Below are positions 25,199-33,197 of a stretch of DNA of 64,000 nucleotides, one piece after another. The DNA lies in assembly GCA_025060615.1 (NCBI GenBank), contig JANXBS010000021.1, positions 1 through 64,000 of the forward strand, written 5' to 3'. Origin of the DNA: Anaerolineae bacterium. GTDB lineage: Bacteria > Chloroflexota > Anaerolineae > DUEN01. The translations under genes were made by a program, and so were the position numbers. Each line of letters begins with the position of its first letter. The stretch's first letter is position 1. The notes beneath the pieces were generated by a model that saw only the letters and a program-made list of their open reading frames with translations, was not told where the DNA came from and made no database searches.

Positions 25199-27451
25199 AT
25201 GGCCAAACGTCTCGGCGTGTTAACGAGCGGTGGCGATGCCTCAGGCATGAACGCAGCGGTTCGGGCGATCGTGCGCGCGGCGCTGGATCACGGCTTAGAG
25301 GTGTTTGCGATCTACGAGGGATATCGGGGCATGGTGGACGGGGGAGACTGCATCCGCCGTATGGATTGGAACTCGGTAGGGGGGATTCTGCACAAGGGTG
25401 GCACTGTAATCGGCACCGCGCGCTGTGCTGAGTTTCGCACGCGCGAGGGGCGGCTGCGGGCCGTCCGTAACCTGCTGGAATACGGCATTGATAACCTGAT
25501 CGTTATCGGCGGCGACGGGAGCCTCACCGGCGCCAACATTTTGCGGCAGGAGTGGCCGGAGCTGGTCCGGGAGCTGGCAACGACCGGACAGATCAGCGCT
25601 GAGGTGGCCGAGGCCCATCCACATCTCGCCATCGTGGGGCTAGTGGGCTCGATTGACAACGATATGTGGGGTACTGACATGACCATCGGCGCTGATACGG
25701 CATTGCACCGCATCACTGAGGCGGTGGATGCCATCGGCAGCACGGCGGCCAGCCACCAGCGGACCTTCGTAGTCGAGGTCATGGGACGGCGTTGCGGCTA
25801 TCTGGCGCTCATGGGCGCGCTGGCTGGCGGCGCCGATTGGGTGCTGATCCCAGAGAGTCCGCCTGACATAGACAACTGGGAAGAGAAGATGTGTGAGGTG
25901 CTACGAGCAGGCCGCCGGGCTGGCCGCCGTGATAGCATCGTAATTGTGGCAGAGGGAGCTCAAGATCGGCATGGCAATCCCATCACCAGTGAATACGTAA
26001 GAAAAGTGCTGGAAGAACGGCTGGGTGAGGACACGCGCGTGACCATTCTGGGGCATGTCCAGCGCGGTGGCGCCCCCAGCGCGTTCGATCGCAACCTAAG
26101 CACGCTGTTGGGGGTGGCCGCCGTAGAGGAGATCTTGGCCGCGACGCCTGATAGCCCTGCCTATGTGATCGGCTTGCGCGGCAATCGCATCACGCGCGTG
26201 CCGCTGATGGAATGTGTGGAGAAGACGCAAGCCATCAACGAGGCGATCCAGGCTGGTGATTACGAGAAGGCGATGGAGTTGCGAGGCAAGAACTTCCAGG
26301 AGGCATTTCGCACATTGCGTACGCTGGTGCGGGCTTTACCCCATCCACCTCAGCCAGGGCAGCGCCGCCTGCGATTAGCTATCCTGCACGCTGGAGCGCC
26401 CGCTCCCGGTATGAACACGGCAGTTCGCGCGGCAGTCCGCCTGGGATTGGACAAAGGTCACATCATGTTGGGGGTATACCAAGGATTCCTTGGGTTGATC
26501 GAGGGCAAGATCGAGGAGATGAGTTGGATGAGCGTGAGCGGCTGGGCGACCATGGGCGGCGCCGAGTTGGGGACCAGCCGCGAAGTCCCCGATGGCAGCG
26601 ATCTTTATGCCATTGCCCGCCACATCGAGCAGTTCGAGATCCAGGGGCTGCTAGTGATCGGTGGATGGAATGGCTATCAAGCGGCGCTTCGGCTCCTGCA
26701 AGAGCGCAAGAACTTTCCCTCCTTTCGAATCCCCATCGTCTGTCTGCCAGCTACCATTAACAACGACCTACCAGGGACTGAGCTTAGCGTCGGCGCCGAT
26801 ACTGCGCTGAACAGCATCGTCGAAGTGGTGGATAAGATCAAGCAGTCGGCCGTGGCGACCCGCCGCTGTTTCGTGGTGGAGGTGATGGGGCGCTACTGCG
26901 GATACTTGGCGCTGATGAGCGCGCTGGCCACCGGAGCTGAGCGGGTCTACCTGCATGAGGAGGGGATCTCCCTGCGCGATCTGCTGGACGATCTGGAGCT
27001 GTTGAAGAGCGGCTTCAGGCAGGGGAAACGGTTGGGCCTGGTCATCCGCAATGAGATGGCAAATCCCGTGTACACTACTTCCTTCATCGCCTCGCTGTTC
27101 GAGGAGGAGGGAGGCGACCTCTTCGAGGTGCGGCAGTCTATCCTAGGCCATCTCCAGCAGGGTGGAAATCCTTCGCCGTTTGACCGCATTCTGGCCACCC
27201 GGCTCGCGGTCAAGTGCGTGGATTTCCTGGAGGAACAGGCGGGCTTGTCAGAGCCTGGAGCTGCCTGCATTGGCCTGGTCGGCGGCGAGATCCGTTTCAC
27301 CGATCTGGAGGAGATCCCGCGACTGATGGATTGGGAGCATCGCCGGCCCAAGCGGCAATGGTGGATGGACCTGCGGCCTATCGCCCGCATGCTAGCTCAG
27401 CCAGGTCCCCAGTTCTTTTCCCAAAAGATGAGGGGAGTGACGCAAGGGTAA
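25199..27451 (+). CDS. Tandem (two-domain) 6-phosphofructokinase
   Basis: The 750-residue protein is two PFK units fused. The N-half (1-375) is catalytic-like: GVLTSGGDASGMNAAVRA, VIGGDGSLTGA, the catalytic loop GSIDNDMWGTDMTIGADTAL, VVEVMGRRCGYLA and LGHVQRGGAPSAFDR. The C-half (about 385-740) keeps the fold (ILHAGAPAPGMNTAVRA, VIGGWNGYQA), but the catalytic loop reads PATINNDLPGTELSVGADTAL, and GGDG has become GGWN. This pattern, one active and one degenerate half, is what eukaryotic PFKs show, where the second half binds effectors. Ordinary bacterial PfkA is about 320 residues. ATP versus pyrophosphate use is uncertain. Confidence 0.87.
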   Translation: MAKRLGVLTSGGDASGMNAAVRAIVRAALDHGLEVFAIYEGYRGMVDGGDCIRRMDWNSVGGILHKGGTVIGTARCAEFRTREGRLRAVRNLLEYGIDNLIVIGGDGSLTGANILRQEWPELVRELATTGQISAEVAEAHPHLAIVGLVGSIDNDMWGTDMTIGADTALHRITEAVDAIGSTAASHQRTFVVEVMGRRCGYLALMGALAGGADWVLIPESPPDIDNWEEKMCEVLRAGRRAGRRDSIVIVAEGAQDRHGNPITSEYVRKVLEERLGEDTRVTILGHVQRGGAPSAFDRNLSTLLGVAAVEEILAATPDSPAYVIGLRGNRITRVPLMECVEKTQAINEAIQAGDYEKAMELRGKNFQEAFRTLRTLVRALPHPPQPGQRRLRLAILHAGAPAPGMNTAVRAAVRLGLDKGHIMLGVYQGFLGLIEGKIEEMSWMSVSGWATMGGAELGTSREVPDGSDLYAIARHIEQFEIQGLLVIGGWNGYQAALRLLQERKNFPSFRIPIVCLPATINNDLPGTELSVGADTALNSIVEVVDKIKQSAVATRRCFVVEVMGRYCGYLALMSALATGAERVYLHEEGISLRDLLDDLELLKSGFRQGKRLGLVIRNEMANPVYTTSFIASLFEEEGGDLFEVRQSILGHLQQGGNPSPFDRILATRLAVKCVDFLEEQAGLSEPGAACIGLVGGEIRFTDLEEIPRLMDWEHRRPKRQWWMDLRPIARMLAQPGPQFFSQKMRGVTQG

Positions 27452-27535
27452 GAATCCATCTTCCGGCCTTGCTCCACGATGACGCAATGAAGTGCAGAGC
27501 GGCCGAACGTCTTGGGACCTGAAGACTGAAGAGAT

Positions 27536-27574
27536 GAAGAGACCTCTGCCGGCGCGTGGAGGTCTCTTCTTATT
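27536..27574 (+). terminator. Intrinsic terminator after phosphofructokinase
   Basis: GAAGAGACCTC (27536-27546) pairs perfectly with GAGGTCTCTTC (27559-27569), followed by TTATT. Confidence 0.8.
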
Positions 27575-27587
27575 CGATGGGGTGGAT

Positions 27588-27616
27588 TTGACATCAGACA
27601 TGGGCTTGCCTATGAT
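27588..27616 (+). promoter_or_regulatory. Promoter of gpsA
   Basis: TTGACA (27588-27593), 17 nt, TATGAT (27611-27616), 45 nt before the TTG start codon. Confidence 0.7.
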
Positions 27617-27660
27617 GGATCGCACATTCTTAGCAGATCTGCTCGACTGAGGAGGTCATC

Positions 27661-28734
27661 TTGGCCAAGGTGGCGATCGTCGGCGCGGGCTTGATGGGGA
27701 CGGCCACGGCCTGGCCGCTGTCTGACAACGGGCATCAGGTGCGGCTGGTAGGCACCCATCTGGACGGTGACATCATCAAGAGCTGTAAGGAGCGGCGATT
27801 TCACCCCCGGTTGAAGCGCGAGCTGCCGCCTAATGTGCAGCCATATTACGTGGAGGAGATCGCCGAGGCGTTGGATGGCGTGGAGATCATCGTGAGTGGC
27901 GTGAACTCGCTGGGCGTGCACTGGATCGGCCGGACGATCGGGCCATATCTGCAGCCGGGGCAGTTGATCATCGCCGTGACCAAGGGGCTGGAGGCAGCTC
28001 CCAACGGCGATCTCAAGATCCTGCCAGATGTGCTGGCGAGCGAGCTGCCAGAGGCGATCCGGGATCAGGTCAAGCTAGCAGCCATCGGCGGGCCGTGTAT
28101 CGCCGGGGAATTGGCCGGCCGTCGTCAGACATGCGTCGTCTTCGGCTCGCGCGATGGCGAGGCGGTGGAACGGCTGGCCGCGGCGTTCCGCACCTCGTAT
28201 TACCATGTGTGGACGACCACTGACCTCGTAGGGCTAGAGGTGTGCGCGGCGCTGAAGAACGCTTACACGCTAGGAGTAGGGTTGGCCGCCGGGTTGTTGG
28301 AGCGAGCAGGGGGGCCGGATTCAGCAGATGCACATATGCACAACCTGGCAGCAGCGATCTTCGCGCAGGGGTGCACAGAGATCGCCCGCATGTTGCAAAT
28401 TGTGGGGGGCAGCAGCGCCTTCGCTTACGGCTTGCCCGGGCCTGGCGATCTCTATGTGACGAGCATGGGAGGGCGCACCGTGCGGCTGGGACGGCTGCTG
28501 GGCCAGGGGCATACTTATACCGAAGCGCGGTCCATCATGGCCGGTGAGACGCTAGAATCGGCTGAGATCATACGGACGATGGGAGAGGCGCTGCCTAAGC
28601 TCATAAAGCGTGGCCTCGTGGCATCGGACGAGGTTCCTCTTTTGCGGGCGTTGATAGATATCGTCGTCTATGGCCGACCGGTAGAGCTACCGTTGGATGC
28701 CTTCTTTTCAGATCGCCGCCGGATTATGTCGTGA
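27661..28734 (+). CDS. gpsA: Glycerol-3-phosphate dehydrogenase [NAD(P)+]
   Basis: GpsA reduces dihydroxyacetone phosphate to sn-glycerol-3-phosphate for phospholipids. The 357-residue protein shows VAIVGAGLMGTATAWPLSDNGH (Rossmann), IIAVTKGLE, AAIGGPCIAGELA, the catalytic Lys in AALKNAYTLGVGLAAG and LPGPGDLYVTSMGGRTVRLG. The start is a TTG at 27661 behind GAGGAGGTCATC. The usual GxGxWG reads GAGLMG here, a mild deviation. It has its own promoter and follows the PFK terminator, so glycolysis and lipid backbone genes are neighbours but not one transcript. Confidence 0.88.
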   Translation: MAKVAIVGAGLMGTATAWPLSDNGHQVRLVGTHLDGDIIKSCKERRFHPRLKRELPPNVQPYYVEEIAEALDGVEIIVSGVNSLGVHWIGRTIGPYLQPGQLIIAVTKGLEAAPNGDLKILPDVLASELPEAIRDQVKLAAIGGPCIAGELAGRRQTCVVFGSRDGEAVERLAAAFRTSYYHVWTTTDLVGLEVCAALKNAYTLGVGLAAGLLERAGGPDSADAHMHNLAAAIFAQGCTEIARMLQIVGGSSAFAYGLPGPGDLYVTSMGGRTVRLGRLLGQGHTYTEARSIMAGETLESAEIIRTMGEALPKLIKRGLVASDEVPLLRALIDIVVYGRPVELPLDAFFSDRRRIMS

Positions 28735-28768
28735 AAAGGCCCCTCGCCTTTGAATCTGCTGCGGAGCG

Positions 28769-28779
28769 TGTGGTAAAAT
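28769..28779 (+). promoter_or_regulatory. Extended -10 promoter of the TPR gene
   Basis: TGTGGTAAAAT contains -10 TAAAAT (28774-28779); TTGAAT at 28750-28755 lies 18 nt upstream. The same extended word precedes selD and, with one change, the tRNA gene. Confidence 0.6.
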
Positions 28780-28790
28780 GCGCTCACATG

Positions 28791-28833
28791 GTTAGATTGA
28801 ACGCGCGTGTGGGTTTTTGAGAAGGGGACCGCT
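28791..28833 (+). repeat. 43-nt direct repeat, copy 1 (5' leader of the TPR gene)
   Basis: Copy 1 carries the ribosome site GAGAAGGGGA of the TPR gene. It matches 29774-29816 at 40 of 43 positions. The copies flank the TPR gene 983 nt apart. Confidence 0.8.
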
Positions 28834-28836
28834 GAC

Positions 28837-29718
28837 ATGGGGTTGAATCAGATCGCGCGAGATGATTGGCAAGGCCTGTTGGCCCTTGCGCAGGAGAGCC
28901 TGGCGGCGGAGGACACGGTCACTGCCCGGCGTGCGGCCACGCTAGCCGCACGAGCCGCGCCGGACACGGCGGAGGCGCAGCGCTTGCTGGGAGAGGTCTG
29001 GAAGGCGCTGGGACGCGTGGCCGAGGCCGTACGTGCTTACCGGCGAGCTGTAGAAGCGGAGCCTGGATCGGCGATCGCGCTGAGCGGGCTGGTGGAAGTC
29101 CTCCACGAAGCAGGGCGAGATGAAGAGGCCTTGCCATATTGCCGGAGGGCGGTAGAGCTAATGCCTGAAGATGGCCGGCTCTGGGCCACCCTCGGTGATG
29201 TCCTATTGGCACTTGATCGGCATGATGAGGCGTTACAGGCCTATCAAAAGGCGATAGATCTGGGCGCGTCCACGGCTGATCTGTATACCTCGTTGGGCTA
29301 TCTACACTACTATCGCCAGGAGCTGGAGGCCTCGCGGCAGGCCTTCCGACAGGCGATCGAGCTAGCGCCAGATGCTGCCACGCCTCACAACAACTTAGGC
29401 TACGTTGAAATCCTCCTCGGCCACCTAGATGAGGCCATCGCCTGCTTGGATCGGGCGCTGGCGCTGCGACAGGATTTCGTGCGGGCGTTGTACAATCGCG
29501 GGCTGTGCGCCTGGCTGCAGGGCCAACGCGAACGGGCTACTGCATTCTATGCCCGCGGCCGTTCATTAGACACAAGGGAACTGGAGTTGGCCGCTCATCG
29601 GGAAGACCTGAACGAAGTCCGCCGGCATCAAGAACAGTGGCGCGGCCCATTACAGCAGTTGGCCCTGTGGTTGGGTCGGGCCGCGCCGGTCGTCCCGCGT
29701 CACGTGGGACCCCGCTAA
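28837..29718 (+). CDS. TPR-repeat protein
   Basis: A 293-residue soluble protein made of about five to six tetratricopeptide repeats, e.g. AEAVRAYRRAVEAEPGSAIAL, DEALQAYQKAIDLGASTADLY and EASRQAFRQAIELAPDAATPH. Such repeats form a helical scaffold for protein contacts. No signal peptide or catalytic domain is visible. The ATG at 28837 follows GAGAAGGGGA; the upstream in-frame GTG at 28807 lies within the repeat and lacks a site. The partner is unknown. Confidence 0.8.
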   Translation: MGLNQIARDDWQGLLALAQESLAAEDTVTARRAATLAARAAPDTAEAQRLLGEVWKALGRVAEAVRAYRRAVEAEPGSAIALSGLVEVLHEAGRDEEALPYCRRAVELMPEDGRLWATLGDVLLALDRHDEALQAYQKAIDLGASTADLYTSLGYLHYYRQELEASRQAFRQAIELAPDAATPHNNLGYVEILLGHLDEAIACLDRALALRQDFVRALYNRGLCAWLQGQRERATAFYARGRSLDTRELELAAHREDLNEVRRHQEQWRGPLQQLALWLGRAAPVVPRHVGPR

Positions 29719-29720
29719 AG

Positions 29721-29770
29721 GGACGGCGGGTGACAAACCGCGAACCACAAACCGCGGGTGAAGGACCGGG
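29721..29770 (+). repeat. GGACGRCGGG palindromic element, copy A
   Basis: A 50-nt unit directly after the TPR stop, 80% identical to 31550-31599 without gaps. It contains self-complementary ACCGCG/CGCGGGT parts and begins GGACGGCGGGTGACAAACCG. Confidence 0.65.
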
Positions 29771-29773
29771 GCG

Positions 29774-29816
29774 GTTAGGTTGAACGCGCGTTTGGGTTTT
29801 TGAGAAGGGGACAGCT
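29774..29816 (+). repeat. 43-nt direct repeat, copy 2
   Basis: Copy of the TPR gene leader (28791-28833) with three mismatches, ending at the left end of the IS remnant. No gene follows it, so it looks like an orphaned leader left by duplication or rearrangement. Confidence 0.8.
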
Positions 29817-30625
29817 TTGTTGCATGAACACGGTCCTCTCGCTCACTTCCCCTCTCCTCAGGGGGCTTGACTCAGGCCACGGGATAGCTGTCCGGCATTC
29901 CCAGGCGGGTCATGCGGTTGAGTACCGCGCACTTGATCTGCGCTTCGGTCTTCTGACAGCCCAGCTCCCGCGCACTGAGCTGTTCACCGGAGATCGTCTT
30001 AAACCGAAACAGCGTGGTCTCCGCGAGCGGAAGGCGATGATACCCCCTCTCGGCTTTCTAGCGTTTGCGTCTTACCTCACGAATGCGACGCAGGTTCATA
30101 TCGCGCAGATGGGTTGGCCTGGCACAATTCCCGTGCTGCCGGATATGCGCATCCCGCCGAGGAGGGGGGGTCATAGTGGCCACGCCTCATGGGTGCGTCG
30201 CTGTATAAACCTGCTCCTTAGCACAAGTTCGTGTAGTCTGGCACAGCCACTTTCAGCAGGTGGCACAGAGGGGTGTGCAACCCCTTCCGTCGCCCGCGGG
30301 CTCAAAGGGTGCACAGCTTTGGCCATCCGCAAGCACTCGATCTCCCCATCGCTATATCGTTTTTGCCTGCTGCGCAGACGCGGCCTGGTGGGTGTCGGTC
30401 GCCAGGCGTCGAGCACGTCGTCGCTGATCCACAGCACAATCGAACTGAGTTTGGCCCAACTTTGGTTCTACGCCGCCCAATGGCGCATCTGATAGCAGGT
30501 CTTGGCGGCACGTTGGCCGGCGCATTTCGCGATGCGGGGACACGCCGGGATGATTTGGGAGCGCTTGTGGTGTTTTCGTGTTATGCTGCTGGCTTACCAT
30601 AGTTGCCTATTCATGCAACAATGCC
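29813..30625 (-). mobile_element. Decayed IS5/IS903-like insertion sequence
   Basis: AGCTTTGTTGCATGAA (29813-29828) and TTCATGCAACAATGCC (30610-30625) are terminal inverted repeats with 14 of 16 matches, resembling IS903-type ends (GGCTTTGTTGAATAA). The 813-bp body contains both ends of a transposase but has lost the middle. No target-site duplication is visible, so the insertion is old. Confidence 0.65.
29872..30494 (-). pseudogene. IS5/IS4-type transposase remnant
   Basis: Read on the minus strand, the N-terminal part gives YQMRHWAA-stop-NQSW, then LWISDDVLDAWRPTP and RYSDGEIECLRMAKAVHPLS-RATEG, the usual start of DDE transposases of this group. After ATEG the frame shifts: LCHLLKVAVPDYTNLC continues in another frame. 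The C-terminal part reads KAERGYHRLPLAETTLFRFK then LNRMTRLGMPDSYPVA-stop. Defects are a TAG at 30470-30468, a frameshift near 30270, a further TAG before KAERGYH and loss of the central catalytic region. It cannot make a working transposase. The long plus-strand ORF over the same bases is a shadow. Confidence 0.75.
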
Positions 30626-30667
30626 GCTACAATTATTATTTAACCACCACTTATAGAGAGGTCCAAG

Positions 30668-31153
30668 ATGAAAGCGAGACTGCTACTAGTTGCTGTCATC
30701 GTCTGCGCTCTGGCCCTTTCCGGTGCAGGGGCCGTGGGCGCGCAGGGGCCGGAGCCGCTGCGGGAAGGGGCGGCGCGATTTGGTCCAGGGGTTCCGCTGG
30801 AAAACGAGCCTTTGGCCTTGCCCTTGCCCGAGGATATCTCGAGGATGCGGGTTTTGCCGCCGGCTGCGCTGGTTCTTCTTCGACTGAGGGAGGGCCCTCG
30901 CCCTAGTGGGGTGTGGGAGGGGGGCTCTGCTCAGGGTGTGCTTTCCCTCTCCCTGCCCCCGCTGCAAGATATCGTGGCCATTGCCGCCGGGTGGAGTCAC
31001 ACCTGTGCCCTGACCATGGGTGGTGGGGTCAAGTGCTGGGGCCGGAACGAGTATGGCCAGCTGGGCGATGGCCGGCCGTTTTGGTCCAGCACGCCGGTGG
31101 ATGTGGTGACGCTGCTGAGGGTTTACCTGCCGCTACTTATGCGCGCATACTGA
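30668..31153 (+). CDS. Short secreted protein with one RCC1-type repeat
   Basis: The 161-residue protein starts with a clear signal peptide ([19 protein letters not shown], cleavage near AVGAQG). After a low-complexity Pro/Leu stretch it has a single RCC1 repeat, [21 protein letters not shown] then NEYGQLGDG. It ends with [12 protein letters not shown], a tail I associate with exported Chloroflexota proteins. Full RCC1 proteins carry about seven repeats forming a propeller, so this looks like a collapsed remnant where head and tail were kept. The ribosome site GAGAGG fits. It lies just beyond the IS remnant. Confidence 0.65.
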   Translation: MKARLLLVAVIVCALALSGAGAVGAQGPEPLREGAARFGPGVPLENEPLALPLPEDISRMRVLPPAALVLLRLREGPRPSGVWEGGSAQGVLSLSLPPLQDIVAIAAGWSHTCALTMGGGVKCWGRNEYGQLGDGRPFWSSTPVDVVTLLRVYLPLLMRAY

Positions 31154-31162
31154 GCCGGGCCG

Positions 31163-31195
31163 GGGGGGCGGGCTTGTCAGCGTGAGTAGCCCGCC
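31163..31195. terminator. GC-rich hairpin after the RCC1 gene
   Basis: GGGGCGGGCT (31163-31172) pairs perfectly with AGCCCGCCCC (31186-31195). No T-run follows. The end GCCCCTACTGC is shared with the hairpin at 51719-51745, suggesting an interspersed palindrome used as a transcript end. Confidence 0.55.
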
Positions 31196-31389
31196 CCTAC
31201 TGCCGGCACTGCCGGCCTGGGAGGAGGAATCTGATGACCTGGCCGTTGCCTGCTGCCAAGTGGCAGGAGCCCGAGCTTGTCTCCAACATGCGAATTCGCC
31301 TGCTGCCGCCACTGGAGGGTGGTGGTTCGGTCAAAGTGATGATATACCCCCAAGGATGAGAACCGCGACCATCGTTCACAAAAGTCGCC

Positions 31390-31541
31390 GGTATGATAGT
31401 GTAAACATGGTGAAAAAGGGTCTTAATGCGAGCGGTAGTCGGTCGTGAAGAACAAAAAGAGCAAATTCCAGCCGCCTATTTTGAACGTCCCGGCATGCGG
31501 GGCATTGCACGCCTTTTGGGCGTCAGTCGGAACATATTGGC
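31390..31541 (+). pseudogene. IS1-family transposase N-terminal remnant
   Basis: In one frame SVNMVKKGLNASGSRS resembles the VKNGxxxSGxQRY segment of IS1 InsA zinc ribbons. In another frame, from the ATG at 31426, REEQKEQIPAAYFERPGMRG and IARLLGVSRNIL give the following helix-turn-helix. The part after the helix-turn-helix is missing, and palindromic element B begins 9 nt later. The zinc-finger Cys residues are lost. This is a small, old fragment; the assignment rests on pattern memory only. Confidence 0.45.
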
Positions 31542-31549
31542 AGATAGAG

Positions 31550-31599
31550 GGACGACGGGTGACAAACCGCAGATCACCCATCGCAGGTGAAGGATCAGG
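31550..31599 (+). repeat. GGACGRCGGG palindromic element, copy B
   Basis: Matches 29721-29770 at 40 of 50 positions. Its 3' end, GGTGAAGGATCAGG, supplies the ribosome site of the next gene. Confidence 0.65.
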
Positions 31600-32520
31600 A
31601 TGGCGGGGATTCAAGCCATGCGACGAGCCTTAGGTGGCGTTTTTGCGCCTATAGTGACCCCCTTTCGCCCTGATAGCGGCGAAGTGGATCTCAATTGGGT
31701 GGAGCGGCATCTGGCCTTTTTAAGAGCACGCGGCTGTGACGGGGTGGTCCCGGCTGGGACGACAGGTGAGGGGCCATCGCTGGGCTTCGACGAGCGTTGT
31801 CGGTTGGTGGATTGTGTCGTCGAGAATGCCGCGGGGATGGCAGTGATCGCCGGTGTGGGCACGCCCAGCCTGACCGACACGGCTGCACTCATCCGGTATG
31901 CCTTTCAGGCGGGCGTGGATGGCGTGCTCGTCCTGCCGCCGTACTACTACCGCTCGGTTCCCGCAGCGGGCCTGATCGCCTACTATCGCCGGCTGTGTGA
32001 TCTGGCGTTAGAGCCAGGCCAGCAGATCTTCCTGTATCACATCCCACAGGTCAGCGGGGTCCCTGTCACACATGAGCTGTTGGATGGGCTGATGGAGACC
32101 CATGCCGAATGCGTGGGAGGACTCAAGGATTCCAGCCGTGATCCTGAGGCCTTGCGCGCCTTTGTCAGCCGATACCCATCGCTGCAAGTCTTCTGCGGCA
32201 GTGATTCCCTGGCCGATCTCGCGTTCTCAATCGGCGCGGCCGGCACCATCAGCGTGATGGCAAATCTGATCCCGGACCATATCCAAGCGCTGCGCCGCGT
32301 AGCGGGCACGGAAGCGGCAACGCCGTTGCAGGATCATCTGAGCCAGGCGCGTCAGACGTTGGCGGCATACCCTATCATCGCCGCGATCAAATATGCCTTG
32401 CACCAGCTCGCCGGCTTTCCATGGACAGCTACTCGACCGCCCAACGTCGAGTTAAGTCCAGAGCAGCAGGCCGCGTTGACTCAAAATTTGGCCAGGCTAG
32501 GGCTTGTTGAAGTGTTGTGA
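31600..32520 (+). CDS. DapA-family aldolase (dihydrodipicolinate synthase / N-acetylneuraminate lyase superfamily)
   Basis: A 306-residue TIM-barrel class I aldolase. GVFAPIVTPFRPDSGEVD, AGTTGEGPSLGFDER, LPPYYYRS and the Tyr in IFLYHIPQVSGVP are visible; the Schiff-base Lys is in CVGGLKDSSRDPEAL. GLKDSS is usual for this superfamily. Because AAA-type lysine synthesis is encoded nearby, it is probably not DapA but a sugar-acid or other 2-oxoacid lyase. Two starts (31600, 31618) are possible; GAAGGA favours 31600. A phosphoribosyltransferase follows after 36 nt. Confidence 0.8.
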   Translation: MAGIQAMRRALGGVFAPIVTPFRPDSGEVDLNWVERHLAFLRARGCDGVVPAGTTGEGPSLGFDERCRLVDCVVENAAGMAVIAGVGTPSLTDTAALIRYAFQAGVDGVLVLPPYYYRSVPAAGLIAYYRRLCDLALEPGQQIFLYHIPQVSGVPVTHELLDGLMETHAECVGGLKDSSRDPEALRAFVSRYPSLQVFCGSDSLADLAFSIGAAGTISVMANLIPDHIQALRRVAGTEAATPLQDHLSQARQTLAAYPIIAAIKYALHQLAGFPWTATRPPNVELSPEQQAALTQNLARLGLVEVL

Positions 32521-32556
32521 GCAGGGCCCCTGTAATGCATCTGCAGGAGATGGAAG

Positions 32557-33081
32557 GTGGAAACAGGACATATTGGACGTGTGGAGTATCTGTCCTGGGC
32601 GGACGTGGACGCGCTGATAGATCACTTATTGGCGCAGTTGCCAGGCCCCTATGAGGCGTTGGTGATGATCACCCGCGGCGGTATCGTCCCCGGAGGCATC
32701 ATCGCCGAAGCGTTGGACATCCGAGATGTCTTAACAGCGGCTGTGGCATTTCCACCCGCAGGTCGGCGTCCGGAGTCACAGTTGGCCTGGCCTAACTTCC
32801 TGCAATTCCCCAGCGAGGAACAGATCCGCGGGCGAAGCATCCTTGTCGTAGATGACATTTGGGACAGTGGGCGCACCATCACGGCAGTTCGCGGGCGCAT
32901 CGAGGCGATGGGGGGATATCCGGAGCTGGCGGTGCTGCATTACAAGCCCGGCCGCGCGCTGCTCAGTTCCAAGGGGCCAGACTACTACGCGGCGATCACA
33001 ACCTCGTGGGTGGTTTACCCCTGGGAGCTGTGGCGACGGGACGATCGGGTAAGAGTGCCGCCTCGCCCTTCGCTATCCTAG
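32557..33081 (+). CDS. Phosphoribosyltransferase-fold protein
   Basis: A 174-residue type I PRTase. The PRPP-binding loop is SILVVDDIWDSGRTITAV (residues ~93-110) with the paired Asp; upstream VMITRGGIVPGGIIAEAL is the PPi-binding strand-loop. The sequence resembles xanthine/hypoxanthine-type PRTases (HYKP near 130, then VVYPWE) seen in Gpt/Hpt relatives. The start is GTG at 32557, after GGAGATGGAAG. The substrate base is not certain. Confidence 0.8.
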   Translation: METGHIGRVEYLSWADVDALIDHLLAQLPGPYEALVMITRGGIVPGGIIAEALDIRDVLTAAVAFPPAGRRPESQLAWPNFLQFPSEEQIRGRSILVVDDIWDSGRTITAVRGRIEAMGGYPELAVLHYKPGRALLSSKGPDYYAAITTSWVVYPWELWRRDDRVRVPPRPSLS

Positions 33082-33197
33082 GAGGATCTTCAGTGGGTAG
33101 CTTATTTCGGCTAACAGCTGATGGGAGCATCCGCTCTCGTTAACGCAATAAAGGCCGGTTAGAGCTTTGAGATTGCGCTGCATTTAGTGAGGTGCTC

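Noticed and set aside
29800-30492. A 230-residue plus-strand ORF
   Set aside because: It is the antisense shadow of a transposase remnant that is clearly readable on the minus strand, and its composition is not protein-like.
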